A DNA stretch of 64,000 bases from Aliiroseovarius sediminilitoris (GTDB lineage Bacteria > Pseudomonadota > Alphaproteobacteria > Rhodobacterales > Rhodobacteraceae): the NCBI RefSeq assembly GCF_900109955.1, contig NZ_FOJB01000001.1:1860001-1924000 (forward strand). The letters run 5' to 3'. The notes under the pieces are model-generated. The model had not been told where the DNA came from and made no database searches. It worked only from the letters and a program-made list of their open reading frames with translations. Below, in pieces: positions 18,849 to 27,549 of this stretch. Positions within the stretch are counted from its first letter, which is position 1. Each line of letters opens with the position of its first letter. A program made the position numbers and the translations under genes.

Positions 18849-19480
18849 GTTACTTTATCGCGCCTGCGATTACAGGCTTCGCGACTGGTTTTTCCCTTAT
18901 CCTTGCCATCGGCGCGCAGAACGCATTCGTATTGCGCCAAGGTCTTTTGCGTCAGCATGTATTCTGGCTGTGCCTGTTCTGTGCAGCTTCCGATGCAGTG
19001 TTGATTGCCGCAGGTGTGCTTGGCTTCGGCGCACTGGTCGAGGCTTGGCCCGGCTTGCCCCTCATCATGGCATTGGCGGGCGCTGGTTTTCTGATCGTCT
19101 ATGGTGCGATGCGGTTCTTGGCCGCCCTTAAAGGCACCTATGCGATGGAGATTGCGGGAAAATCCCGATCCCTGAGCACGGTGATTGCCATTGCCGCCGC
19201 CTTCACCTGGGCCAATCCGCATGTCTATCTGGACACGCTGGGCCTGATCGGTGCGATTTCGACCTCGTTTTCCGATTGGGCGCAGCGGATAGCGTTTGGT
19301 GCAGGTGCCATGACGGCCAGCTTCGTCTTTTTCTTTTCCCTCGGATATGGTGCCCGGCTGCTGGCACCGATCATGCAAAAATCCGGCGCATGGCGCGTGT
19401 TGGACGTGGTGATCGGGCTGACCATGTGGGCCATCGCAGTTGGATTGATCACGGGCGTGGTATCGGGCTCAATTGGCTAA
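18845..19480 (+). CDS. LysE/ArgO family amino-acid exporter
   Basis: A 211-residue inner-membrane transporter with about six hydrophobic segments. The N-terminal signature is typical: a first segment GFATGFSLILAIGAQNAFVL (about 10-29), then RQGLLRQHVFW. A conserved WANPHVYLDT motif (about 119-128) matches the LysE/ArgO group that exports lysine and arginine. Substrate is inferred from family. It overlaps the DUF502 gene by four bases (ATGA). Its stop codon lies inside a 26-base palindrome shared with the convergent patatin gene. An ArgP-type LysR regulator, often adjacent, is not present here. Confidence 0.88.
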   Translation: MSYFIAPAITGFATGFSLILAIGAQNAFVLRQGLLRQHVFWLCLFCAASDAVLIAAGVLGFGALVEAWPGLPLIMALAGAGFLIVYGAMRFLAALKGTYAMEIAGKSRSLSTVIAIAAAFTWANPHVYLDTLGLIGAISTSFSDWAQRIAFGAGAMTASFVFFFSLGYGARLLAPIMQKSGAWRVLDVVIGLTMWAIAVGLITGVVSGSIG

Positions 19481-19502
19481 AGCATTTCGCGAAACGCTTT
19501 AG
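19477..19502. terminator. Palindrome holding both stop codons of lysE and the patatin gene
   Basis: CTAAAGC at 19477-19483 pairs with GCTTTAG at 19496-19502, and TTTCGCGAAA in the centre is itself palindromic; only one base pair in 26 positions mismatches. The TAA of lysE (19478-19480) and the TAA of the convergent gene (19501-19499) are both inside it. It is likely a compact bidirectional terminator. Confidence 0.65.
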
Positions 19503-20551
19503 CCGAACATCTGTTCCAGATCGACCGTACCACGCGTGTTCAGATCATCTCGATGAGTTGCCAGGAACATATCAGCCGCCGTTCGACCGGCATCTTTCAA
19601 GCGCAGCAACGTGACCGATGACGGCACCAGTTTGGTGGCGGTGCTAAGGTCGCGCATCAGTTCGTCATCCGAGATCATATGCACCAGCACATCGCGCATC
19701 TGGCCCGACGACAACTGGCCCGCGGAAATCAATCGCTTGACGAAGTTGATGGCCCGAAGTTCGCGCAAAAGCGACGAATTGAAGCTGATTTCATTGATCC
19801 GGTTTTGAATATCGGCCCCGTTTCGGGGTATGTCATGCCGAAACAACGGATTGATGTTCACCACCACAATGTCGGCGGGCAGCGTCGGATCGAACAGCGG
19901 AAACAGGGCAGGATTACCGGTATAGCCACCATCCCAGAATGCTTCCTTGGTCCCGGTTTTCGGATCGATCATCTCGATCGCCTTGAACACAGTGGGCAGA
20001 CAGGCCGAGGCCAGGATGGCATCGGTGCTCATCTCGTGCCCACCGAAAACGCGTATCTTGCCGGTTCGGACATTGGTGGCAGAGACATGAAGGCGCGGCC
20101 CGATCCCGGCGCAAACCTTGTCATAATCAAACGTCTCGACGATGGCGCGCAACGGGTTCCGATAAAACGGGCCATAGGCATAGGGGCTGACCACGCGGCT
20201 GGCCATATCGGCCCAGATAAACATAGGCGAGGCCTGGAAAGCCTGGCTGATCAACTCGTTCTGGGGGACGAACTGCGCAAACCACGAGGTCATGCGCAGG
20301 TCATGCACCCCCGCCACCTTGTGCCACAGCGCATCCAGATTGGCGCGAGCCGCATCGCGATCCTGCCCTTTGCCATCAGCGACCAATCCGGCCTTCAGTG
20401 CCGCCCCGTTCAGCGCCCCGGCGGACGTGCCCGAGATCCCCGCGATCTCGATCCCTTCATCCTCTAACAGACGATCCAGAACGCCCCAGGTAAAGGCACC
20501 ATGGGCCCCTCCGCCCTGTAGGGCCAGATTGATACGCTTTGGGTGTGCCAT
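19499..20551 (-). CDS. Patatin-like phospholipase/esterase
   Basis: A 350-residue serine lipid hydrolase of the patatin fold. The oxyanion segment is LALQGGGAHGAF (about 9-20), the nucleophile Ser43 in GTSAG, and the dyad Asp207 in FWDGGYTG. No signal peptide is present, so it probably acts on the cytosolic side or on storage granules. It lies six bases downstream of a 3-hydroxybutyrate dehydrogenase gene. This pairing suggests a role in polyhydroxybutyrate mobilisation or in metabolism of hydroxybutyryl compounds, but the substrate is not shown. The C-terminal 100 residues (RELRAINFVKRLI onward) are predicted helical and are common in this subgroup. Confidence 0.88.
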   Translation of the reverse strand: MAHPKRINLALQGGGAHGAFTWGVLDRLLEDEGIEIAGISGTSAGALNGAALKAGLVADGKGQDRDAARANLDALWHKVAGVHDLRMTSWFAQFVPQNELISQAFQASPMFIWADMASRVVSPYAYGPFYRNPLRAIVETFDYDKVCAGIGPRLHVSATNVRTGKIRVFGGHEMSTDAILASACLPTVFKAIEMIDPKTGTKEAFWDGGYTGNPALFPLFDPTLPADIVVVNINPLFRHDIPRNGADIQNRINEISFNSSLLRELRAINFVKRLISAGQLSSGQMRDVLVHMISDDELMRDLSTATKLVPSSVTLLRLKDAGRTAADMFLATHRDDLNTRGTVDLEQMFG

Positions 20552-20557
20552 TCCGGG

Positions 20558-21343
20558 TTACAACGCCGTCCAGCCGCCATCGACCGAGATTGTGGTGCCG
20601 GTGATCTGGGCCGCAGCATCAGAACACAGGAAGACCGCGGTGCCGCCCATCTGTTCAACCGTTGCGAACTCTTTCGACGGTTGGCGGGCCAGCATGACAT
20701 CGCGCACCACCTCGTCCCGGCCCATATTGTGGGTCTTCATCTGGTCGGGGATTTGCGCTTCGACCAACGGCGTTAACACGTAACCGGGGCAGATCGCATT
20801 GCTGGTGATCGGGTCTTCGGCGGTTTCCAATCCAACAGTCTTGGTCAGGCCAACAATTCCGTGCTTGGCCGCGATATAGGCGGATTTATAGGGCGATGCG
20901 GTCAGACCGTGGGCCGAGGCGATGTTGATCACCCGCCCCCACCCGGCCTTGCGCATCATCGGCAAGGCCGCCGCGATGGTGTGAAACGCTGAATTCAGGT
21001 TGATCGCGATGATGGCATCCCATTTCTCGGTCGGAAACTCTTCAACAGGGGCCACGTGTTGAATGCCCGCATTGTTGATCAGGATGTCGCACCGCCCGGC
21101 TTTCTCGATCAGGCCGCGGCATTGATCGGCTTTCGACATATCCGCCTGAATATAGCGCGCGGTGACGCCAAATTCCTTGGCAAGACCCGCTGCCAGCGCG
21201 TGATCTTCGTCATTGTCGGTGAACGAGTTCAGAACCACATCCGCACCTGCCCGCGCCATCTCGCGTGCAATCCCCAGCCCGATACCCGAATTTGATCCGG
21301 TGATGACGGCGGTTTTGCCGTCCAGCGATGTTGTGATGGCCAT
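20558..21343 (-). CDS. bdhA: D-3-hydroxybutyrate dehydrogenase (SDR)
   Basis: Oxidises D-3-hydroxybutyrate to acetoacetate with NAD+, the second step of polyhydroxybutyrate use. It has 261 residues. The cofactor motif is TGSNSGIGLGIA (about 15-26), then NNAGIQHVAPVEEFP. The catalytic set is Ser in NIASAHG, and Tyr and Lys in AYIAAKHG. The segment NAICPGYVLTPLVEAQIPDQ is diagnostic of bacterial 3-hydroxybutyrate dehydrogenases. The C-terminus ends TTISVDGGWTAL, as in the family. First gene of a two-gene operon with the patatin. A candidate small RNA on the same strand ends 173 bases upstream. Confidence 0.93.
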   Translation of the reverse strand: MAITTSLDGKTAVITGSNSGIGLGIAREMARAGADVVLNSFTDNDEDHALAAGLAKEFGVTARYIQADMSKADQCRGLIEKAGRCDILINNAGIQHVAPVEEFPTEKWDAIIAINLNSAFHTIAAALPMMRKAGWGRVINIASAHGLTASPYKSAYIAAKHGIVGLTKTVGLETAEDPITSNAICPGYVLTPLVEAQIPDQMKTHNMGRDEVVRDVMLARQPSKEFATVEQMGGTAVFLCSDAAAQITGTTISVDGGWTAL

Positions 21344-21515
21344 GGTGATCCCTTCTCAGAAAACTGTTGTTGCAATGCAGCATAACCCAATGACTTTTGC
21401 GCGCCAGTGGTTTCCGGCCCACCCGCAAGTGTCACCCGAAGGTTGGTTTTGTGACAGTGACAAACACCCCGATTCTCTTGCAGCGGTCAGAGGCAGGGCC
21501 AACCGGTTTTCAGCC

Positions 21516-21593
21516 ATAAAAAAAACGCCCGCACGAAGCGGGCGTTAAGTTATTGAGGCAGGTTTCATACAGGCAAGAAACCTATCGAGCAGT
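21516..21593 (-). ncRNA. Candidate small RNA, about 78 nt, with promoter and terminator
   Basis: A complete transcription unit without an ORF lies between two divergent genes. Promoter: TTGGAA (21628-21623), 17-base spacer, TATAAA (21605-21600), predicting a start near A21593. The RNA would carry a first hairpin (AGGTTTC / GAAACCT, 7 bp, loop UUGCCUGUAU, 21583-21560), a single-stranded stretch CCUCAAUAACUUA-like, and a strong terminator (21545-21525, then eight U). I do not recognise a known family. Hfq, encoded in this window, could act with it. All of this is read from sequence; expression is inferred. Confidence 0.6.
21518..21545 (-). terminator. Rho-independent terminator (minus strand)
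   Basis: ACGCCCGC (21525-21532) and GCGGGCGT (21538-21545) form a perfect 8-bp stem with loop ACGAA. On the minus strand it is followed by eight T (21525-21518). It lies upstream of bdhA on the same strand, so it cannot serve that gene and implies a separate transcript from the right. Confidence 0.85.
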
Positions 21594-21599
21594 GACACC

Positions 21600-21628
21600 T
21601 TTATAAGCGGTTGAGCGCCGCGTTCCAA
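21600..21628 (-). promoter_or_regulatory. Sigma70-type promoter for the candidate small RNA
   Basis: On the minus strand, TTGGAA (21628-21623), exactly 17 bases, then TATAAA (21605-21600). It matches the -35/-10 consensus well with optimal spacing. The next ORF on this strand starts only at 21343, beyond the terminator. Confidence 0.6.
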
Positions 21629-21698
21629 GCTAAAAGTTTGAAAAGACTATTTTCCGCCTCTAGTGTTTCCCCAAATCAAATCAGGGACGTGAAGGAAA

Positions 21699-23525
21699 AT
21701 GACGCGGATGAGAGCAGCACCCACAAAGATGTTTCGCAGGCTGATCGGGGCGATAACGCTCTCGATCGTTGCCGCACAAACCGGGTATGCCGAACCCAAA
21801 CATGGCATAGCTATGTATGGCGACCCCATCCTGCCACCGGATTTTGTGTCCCTGCCCCATGTGAACGCCGACGCACCCAAAGGTGGCAAGATCGTTTTTG
21901 CCGAAGCAGGAAGCTATGATTCGCTGCATCCCGTGATCCGAAAAGGCAGCGCGCCATGGCAGTTGCGTTTCATGCTGTTCGAAAGCCTGATGGGCCGCAG
22001 TTACGACGAGCCGTTCACACTTTACGGACTGTTGGCCGAATCGGTTGAAACCAATGATGACCGCACATGGGTCGAATACACCCTGCGCGAAGGCACCAAA
22101 TTTTCGGACGGTAGCCCTTTGACCATCGAGGATGTGATGTGGTCCTACGAGGTGCTCGGCACCAAAGGTCATCCCCGTTATCAGGGTGCATGGGACAAGG
22201 TCGAAACGATGGAACAGACCGGCCCTCGCTCGGTAAAGTTCACATTCAACACCGAAGACCGCGAGCTGCCGCTTATTCTTGGTATGCGGCCGATCCTGAA
22301 AAAAACACAGTGGGAGGGGAAAGATTTCGAAGCCTCGGGCATTGATGTGATCCCTATTGGATCTTCTCCCTATGTGATTGGTGATTTTGAACCCGGTCGC
22401 TATCTGATCCTGAAACGCAACCCTGACTATTGGGGCAAGGATGTGCCATTCATGCAGGGACAAGCCAATCTGGACGAAATCCGGTTCGATTACTATGGCG
22501 ACGGCGATGTGACCTTCGAGGCCTTCAAAGCAGGAGAAGCAACCACTTACCGCGAAACCAATCTGCAAAAATGGGCCACACAGTTCGATTTCCCGGCGGT
22601 GCAGTCGGGTGACATTGTGCTTTCGGACATCCCGCACCAAAGGCCCACAGGCATCATGGGCTATGTGATGAACACCCGCCGTCCGGCCTTCTCGGACATT
22701 CGTGTGCGGGACGCGATGATCCATGCGTTTAATTTCGAGTTCATCAACCAAAGTATCAACGCCGGCGCCAAGAAACGCATCCAATCCTATTTCCATAATT
22801 CGATTCTGGGCATGGAACCCGGCAAACCCGCCGAAGGCCTCGTCCGCGACATGCTGATGGCGTATGACGATCTGCCGGACGGCGCGTTGGAAGGATACAC
22901 CCTGCCGGTCTCTGACGGATCTGCCCGAAACCGCGATGGGTTGCGCCGCGCAATGGATCTGATGGCGGAGGCCGGTTGGACCGTTCAGGACGGCGTGATG
23001 AAGAACGCCGAGGGTCAGCCCTTTACCTTCGAAATCCTGCTGAACACCGGATCGTCCGAGAACCGGCAGGAGATCGACATTTTCGCAAGCGCGTTGGAGC
23101 GTTTGGGGATCGCGCCCACCATCACTTCGGTTGACAGCGCACAATATACGGAACGCACCAACGTGTTCGACTTTGACATGGCCTATTATTGGCGCGGATT
23201 GTCGCTGAGCCCAGGCAACGAGCAGAAGCTCTATTGGGGATCGGAAAGTGCTGATAAAGAAGGCACACGCAATTGGATGGGCGTCAAAAGTGCCGCGATC
23301 GACGGTCTGATCGACAAGATGCTGAACGCAGCCGGTCAGGACGAGTTTCGTGCCGCCACCAGGGCGCTGGACCGGGTGCTGACCGCCGGTCGCTATGTCA
23401 TCCCGCTGGGCTATACTGACCTGTCGCATATCGCCCATGTGAAAGAGCTGAAATACCCCGAACGTGTGCCGATGTATGGCGATTATCTGGGCTTCCAGCC
23501 CGAGATCTGGTGGTACGAGGAATAG
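21699..23525 (+). CDS. Periplasmic peptide/oligopeptide-binding protein (SBP family 5, YejA-like)
   Basis: A 608-residue solute-binding protein of an ABC importer for peptides or peptide-like compounds. A Sec signal peptide covers about residues 1-34 (basic TKMFRR, then LIGAITLSIVAAQTGYAEP). GAAGGAA lies just before ATG 21699. Sequence features match the YejA/microcin C type: HGIAMYGDP, KGGKIVFAEAGSYDSLHP, the SBP_bac_5 core with FEPGRYLILKRNPDYWGKD, and WYEE at the C-terminus. No permease or ATPase gene is adjacent (next is an ACR3 transporter), so it must work with components coded elsewhere. Ligand unknown. Confidence 0.9.
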   Translation: MTRMRAAPTKMFRRLIGAITLSIVAAQTGYAEPKHGIAMYGDPILPPDFVSLPHVNADAPKGGKIVFAEAGSYDSLHPVIRKGSAPWQLRFMLFESLMGRSYDEPFTLYGLLAESVETNDDRTWVEYTLREGTKFSDGSPLTIEDVMWSYEVLGTKGHPRYQGAWDKVETMEQTGPRSVKFTFNTEDRELPLILGMRPILKKTQWEGKDFEASGIDVIPIGSSPYVIGDFEPGRYLILKRNPDYWGKDVPFMQGQANLDEIRFDYYGDGDVTFEAFKAGEATTYRETNLQKWATQFDFPAVQSGDIVLSDIPHQRPTGIMGYVMNTRRPAFSDIRVRDAMIHAFNFEFINQSINAGAKKRIQSYFHNSILGMEPGKPAEGLVRDMLMAYDDLPDGALEGYTLPVSDGSARNRDGLRRAMDLMAEAGWTVQDGVMKNAEGQPFTFEILLNTGSSENRQEIDIFASALERLGIAPTITSVDSAQYTERTNVFDFDMAYYWRGLSLSPGNEQKLYWGSESADKEGTRNWMGVKSAAIDGLIDKMLNAAGQDEFRAATRALDRVLTAGRYVIPLGYTDLSHIAHVKELKYPERVPMYGDYLGFQPEIWWYEE

Positions 23526-23609
23526 GGTTGTTTCCGCCCGGCCCCTGCGTTAGGGCACTTTTGCGTTTCGTGGTTAGACCACGCGTAACACGGGGAATGG
23601 GGTCGCCGG

Positions 23610-24626
23610 ATGGGACTTTTTGAACGTTACCTGTCGCTTTGGGTGGCGCTTTGTATTCTGGCGGGCGTTGTGTTGGGCAATACTGCGCCCGACCTGTTTT
23701 CACTGATCGCCGGGGTCGAGTTTGCAAACGTCAACTTGATGGTCGCCATCCTGATCTGGATCATGATCTATCCGATGATGGTGCAGGTCGATTTCGCCTC
23801 GATCCGCGATATCGGACGACGGCCCAAGGGGTTGGTTCTGACAGTGGTGATCAACTGGCTGATCAAGCCGTTCACCATGGCCGCGCTCGGCTGGTTGTTT
23901 TTCCGGGTGATCTTCGCTGGCTGGGTCGATCCGCAAACCGCCAGTGAATATATCGCGGGGATGATCCTTCTGGGCGTCGCCCCCTGCACCGCCATGGTGT
24001 TCGTCTGGAGCCAGCTGACCAAGGGTGACGCCGCCTATACGCTGGTGCAGGTCAGCGTGAATGACGTGATCATGATCTTCGCCTTTGCCCCGATTGCCGC
24101 GTTTCTTCTCGGGATCAGCGACGTGACCGTGCCGTGGCAAACGCTGCTTCTGTCCGTCGTGCTGTATGTCGTGTTGCCGCTGGCCGCAGGGGTCTGGACG
24201 CGCCACCGACTGATGCAGTCCGGCAAGGCTCAACTGGACGCCTTCCTTGCCCGCCTGAAACCGTGGTCAGTAATCGGGCTACTGGCCACCGTCGTTCTTC
24301 TGTTCGGCTTTCAGGCGCAAACCATCCTGGCCAAACCGCTGGCCATCGTGCTGATTGCCATCCCGCTGCTGATCCAGACCTATGGCATCTTCGCCATCGC
24401 CTATGGCGCTGCCCGCGCGATGAACCTGCCCCACAACATCGCCGCGCCAGCCTGCATGATCGGCACGTCAAACTTCTTTGAACTGGCCGTCGCGGTCGCC
24501 ATTTCTCTCTTCGGCCTGAACTCGGGCGCGGCGCTGGCAACCGTCGTCGGCGTGCTGGTCGAGGTGCCGGTCATGCTGTCGCTTGTGACCTTCGCAAACA
24601 AGACGCGGCATTGGTTTCCGGGGTGA
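23610..24626 (+). CDS. ACR3-family arsenite efflux transporter
   Basis: A 338-residue inner-membrane protein with about ten hydrophobic segments that exports arsenite using the proton motive force. The family hallmark is [13 protein letters not shown] (about 121-133), with the essential cysteine in transmembrane segment 4; another conserved stretch is [15 protein letters not shown] with its Glu. The N-terminal [20 protein letters not shown] is typical of ACR3. It is separated from arsR, arsC or arsH, none of which occur in the window, so regulation by arsenic cannot be seen. It starts 84 bases after the binding-protein gene on the same strand. Confidence 0.92.
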   Translation: MGLFERYLSLWVALCILAGVVLGNTAPDLFSLIAGVEFANVNLMVAILIWIMIYPMMVQVDFASIRDIGRRPKGLVLTVVINWLIKPFTMAALGWLFFRVIFAGWVDPQTASEYIAGMILLGVAPCTAMVFVWSQLTKGDAAYTLVQVSVNDVIMIFAFAPIAAFLLGISDVTVPWQTLLLSVVLYVVLPLAAGVWTRHRLMQSGKAQLDAFLARLKPWSVIGLLATVVLLFGFQAQTILAKPLAIVLIAIPLLIQTYGIFAIAYGAARAMNLPHNIAAPACMIGTSNFFELAVAVAISLFGLNSGAALATVVGVLVEVPVMLSLVTFANKTRHWFPG

Positions 24627-24672
24627 GGGTTCTGACGACCAGAGCGTTTACGACGGGGTAAATGACCGGTTG

Positions 24673-24695
24673 GAGCCCAGAGTCACCGATGCTGC
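24673..24695. repeat. Short dispersed repeat, copy 2
   Basis: Twenty of 23 bases match copy 1 at 3534-3556. It is preceded by AAATGACCGGTT, the reverse complement of a 12-mer found after copy 1. It lies in the 127-base gap between two convergent genes (ACR3 and SDR). Confidence 0.45.
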
Positions 24696-24753
24696 AGCGC
24701 ACCAATGTCCGCTATCCGGACCGGTGCGTTGGCAACCGAATTCTATCAACTGG

Positions 24754-25707
24754 TCAGAGTTTCCACTCGAACCCGACGGCTTTTTCAGACTCATTCCAAA
24801 GACGTGTCATGACAGCCTTGTCATGGGCGTGGGCGTTCAGTGTGCCTTTGCCGACCGGGCCGACCGCTTCCATGCGGCCCGTCGGACCGTAGAGGGCGCG
24901 TTGATCGGTCAGGGCTTCTTCGGTCGCGCACATGACTTCGGGGTATGAGCCTTGTTCCGCAGTCTGGACCATTGGCGTCTTGGTCATCAGCCACCAGATG
25001 AACCGCATCGTGCGGCTGCCGCTGGTGGTGATCAGCGATGTGGCTGACGAGCCCGGATGGCAGACGAAGACCTCGACCTCATTGCGCCCTGCAGCGGCCA
25101 ACCGGTCCTGCAGTTCGTAGGCAAACATCATCTGCGCCAGCTTGCTTTGCGAGTAGGCAGTGTTCGCGCCGTAGCCCTCATCCCAGTTCATATCCTCGAA
25201 CTTGATGGTCTTGAGACCCATGTTGTAGCCGAGGCTCGCGACGACCACGATCCGGCCTTTGCTCTTGGCGATGCGGTCGAACAGCAGGCCATTCAGCAGA
25301 AAATGCCCATAGTGGTTGGTGCCGAGCTGACTTTCAAACCCATCAACGGTCAACTTGCGCGTTGGCACCTGCGCAATAGCCGCGTTGTTGATCAGCGCGT
25401 CGATCCGAGGCACGGTCTTCAGGACCTCTTCGGCGGCCTCGCGCACGCTGTTCAGAACGGACAGGTCCATGCGGATGAAGCGCACGTCGGCCTCTCCGCC
25501 GAATACCTGTTTCAGGTCCGCGATTGCGGCCGCGGATTTCTCGGCTGAGCGGTTCAGCATCACCACCTTGGCGTTCTTCTTCAGCAAGATGCGCGCGGCC
25601 TGAAAGCCTGCGCCAGCGTTGGCGCCGGTGATGATGTAGGTCTTGCCGGACAAGTCGCCGAGGCGCTCGGGTGTCCAGCCTTTCGGTCCGAATGTTGTAT
25701 CTGTCAT
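24754..25707 (-). CDS. SDR family oxidoreductase (retinol-dehydrogenase-like)
   Basis: An NAD(P)-dependent short-chain dehydrogenase of 317 residues. The cofactor loop is TGANAGAGFQAAR (about 28-40), followed by NNAAIAQVPTR. The catalytic Ser is in VVASLGYN and the Tyr-Lys pair in AYSQSKLAQ. The longer C-terminal part (about 220-317) resembles the plant/animal protochlorophyllide or retinol-dehydrogenase-like SDRs. Substrate unknown. It is transcribed divergently from an AraC-type regulator (about 160 bases between starts), so it is probably that regulator's target. Confidence 0.85.
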   Translation of the reverse strand: MTDTTFGPKGWTPERLGDLSGKTYIITGANAGAGFQAARILLKKNAKVVMLNRSAEKSAAAIADLKQVFGGEADVRFIRMDLSVLNSVREAAEEVLKTVPRIDALINNAAIAQVPTRKLTVDGFESQLGTNHYGHFLLNGLLFDRIAKSKGRIVVVASLGYNMGLKTIKFEDMNWDEGYGANTAYSQSKLAQMMFAYELQDRLAAAGRNEVEVFVCHPGSSATSLITTSGSRTMRFIWWLMTKTPMVQTAEQGSYPEVMCATEEALTDQRALYGPTGRMEAVGPVGKGTLNAHAHDKAVMTRLWNESEKAVGFEWKL

Positions 25708-25868
25708 TTTCTGTCTCCTGCCAGCCCAAGCTGGCGGTTTAGGGTGTCATCGTCTGAAAGCACAGATAGAACCAGTCGGGACCTAGAAACAGGCGGTATC
25801 CTCTCGATTACTTGCCCAATCGTCTCAACCCCATTGCAAATATGAAAGTCCTCTGCCAGCTAGAGTGC

Positions 25869-26759
25869 ATGACCAAAGACCGGATCAAAAACCTTATCGA
25901 GCGCCGTCTGCCAGAGGCAGGCCTCGTCGATACCGCGTTGAAAGGCGTCCAGCTTTTCCGGGTGACCGAGGCCATGCCCTGCGTCCCTGCTGTCTACGAG
26001 CCCACGGTGGTGGCTATTCTCAGTGGCACGAAGGAAGCTGTGCTGGACGGTGAGCACCACGTCTATGGCAGCGACAAATACTTGCTGTGCCCCATGACCT
26101 TACCGGTTGAGGCTGGCACGCCACAGGCGTCCGAAGAAGATCCTCTGATCGGCGTGGTGATCGCTTTGGATCCTCGAATCATGCGCGAGCTCACCATGGA
26201 GATCGGGACCGCCGCTGGTGGCAACAGACAATCGCGGGATAGCGCGCCATCGGCTTTGGCATTGGCGTCCTGGGATGGTGGTTTCACGCAGGCACTGCTG
26301 CGGCTTCTCGATCTGCTCGACAATCCGGTTGATCTCGAGGTGCTCGGACAGGGGCGACTGCGCGAGTTGTGTTACGCGGTGCTCACGGGCGAGGCCGGGG
26401 CCGCCGCAAGACGGGCCTTTGGCGTCGGCAACGAAATCGCGCGCTCCATCGACTACCTCTCAACCCACCTGAAAGAGCAGGTTACCATCGACGATATGGC
26501 CGACCACGTCGGCATGAGTCGGGCGGTATTCCATCGGCGGTTCAAGGAAGCCACGACGATGTCTCCGATACAGTTCGTGAAGTCTATGCGGCTGAACAAC
26601 GCCGCCATGAAGATTGCCGAAGGAAAGACCGTGTCGGAGGCGGCGTGGGATGTCGGCTATCAAAGCTTATCTCAATTCAGCCGTGAGTTTAAGCGGATGT
26701 ATGGCCAGCCACCCCGGCAATGGAGCCACGACCGACAAGCAACGACAGGGGTAGCCTAG
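25869..26759 (+). CDS. AraC-family transcriptional regulator with AraC_N (cupin-like) domain
   Basis: A DNA-binding regulator of about 296 residues from ATG 25869 (MTKDRIKNLIERR); ATG at 25842 or 25812 would lengthen it by 9 or 19 residues and has no better RBS. The N-terminal effector domain (about 20-190) matches the AraC_N type seen in regulators of SDR and aldehyde genes. The C-terminal two-HTH domain is about 195-285: VTIDDMADHVGMSRAVFHRRFK, then VSEAAWDVGYQSLSQFSREFKR split across the second helix pair. It faces the SDR gene and likely activates it. Inducer unknown. Confidence 0.88.
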   Translation: MTKDRIKNLIERRLPEAGLVDTALKGVQLFRVTEAMPCVPAVYEPTVVAILSGTKEAVLDGEHHVYGSDKYLLCPMTLPVEAGTPQASEEDPLIGVVIALDPRIMRELTMEIGTAAGGNRQSRDSAPSALALASWDGGFTQALLRLLDLLDNPVDLEVLGQGRLRELCYAVLTGEAGAAARRAFGVGNEIARSIDYLSTHLKEQVTIDDMADHVGMSRAVFHRRFKEATTMSPIQFVKSMRLNNAAMKIAEGKTVSEAAWDVGYQSLSQFSREFKRMYGQPPRQWSHDRQATTGVA

Positions 26760-26843
26760 GGCCAAGATAGCGGACCTTGAAAGAAGCAAAATGAACGGCA
26801 GATCCGTCCGCACAGCCGACAGTCACCCAACATCGCCCCCCCC

Positions 26844-27470
26844 TTACACCAGTGACGTGACCCACAGGATCGTCGCATCCTCGGCACTGGTCGAGATCAC
26901 GTTGTGTCCCATAGACGCGTCGTAATAGGCGCTGTCGCCGCGTTTCATTTCGACCGGTTCATAGAACTCGGTGATCAGGCGGATGGCGCCGGTCAGGACA
27001 TAGAGGAATTCCTCGCCGTCATGGCGCACCCAGCCGTCGAACTCGTCAAACGACCGCGCCCGCACCCGTGCACGATAGGGCAGCATGGTTTTCTTGGTCA
27101 GCGCACCGGCCAGCAATTCGTGCTCATAGGTGGCGGTGGCATGCGCCGCGCCTTCGCCGGTTTTGGTCACGGCCATGCGGCCCGACACTTGTGCGGCTTT
27201 TGGCGCGGTGAACAGTTGCGGCACCGAGATTTCCAGCCCGACCGCCAGCTTCTTCAACGCCTCATAGGTGGGCGACATCTGACCGTTTTCGATTTTCGAC
27301 AAGGTTGACCGGGCCAGCCCTGCCTGCCGCGCCGCTTGTTCCAACGTCCAGCCGCGCGATTTGCGCAGATCGCGCACCCGCGCGCCAAGGTCCAGCGGGC
27401 TGGGATCGGGGCGATCATCTTCGTTTTCACGGGCCAGTCGGATCAGGCTGGGTTGTTCGGGCTTTGTCAT
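26844..27470 (-). CDS. XRE-type HTH regulator with C-terminal cupin domain
   Basis: A 208-residue regulator. HTH about residues 27-85 (LGARVRDLRKSRGWTLEQAA, then ARSTLSKIENGQMSPTYEAL). Cupin barrel about 115-205 (GWVRHDGEEFLYVLTGAIRL, then EMKRGDSAYYDASMGHNV) with the His and Glu of a metal- or ligand-binding cupin. This XRE-cupin architecture is common for regulators of amino-acid and acid metabolism. It starts 79 bases from the divergent acyl-CoA ligase gene, so it probably controls that gene and itself. Ligand unknown. Confidence 0.88.
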   Translation of the reverse strand: MTKPEQPSLIRLARENEDDRPDPSPLDLGARVRDLRKSRGWTLEQAARQAGLARSTLSKIENGQMSPTYEALKKLAVGLEISVPQLFTAPKAAQVSGRMAVTKTGEGAAHATATYEHELLAGALTKKTMLPYRARVRARSFDEFDGWVRHDGEEFLYVLTGAIRLITEFYEPVEMKRGDSAYYDASMGHNVISTSAEDATILWVTSLV

Positions 27471-27549
27471 GCGCTTTCAATACACGGAAACCCGGGTGAT
27501 GCAACGGTGCACCCTTGCAAGTTCGCCCGGACGTTGGCACATCCCCCTT

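Noticed and set aside
21681-23438. 585-codon minus-strand ORF over the binding protein
   Set aside because: Antisense shadow; the plus-strand gene has a signal peptide, RBS and family motifs.
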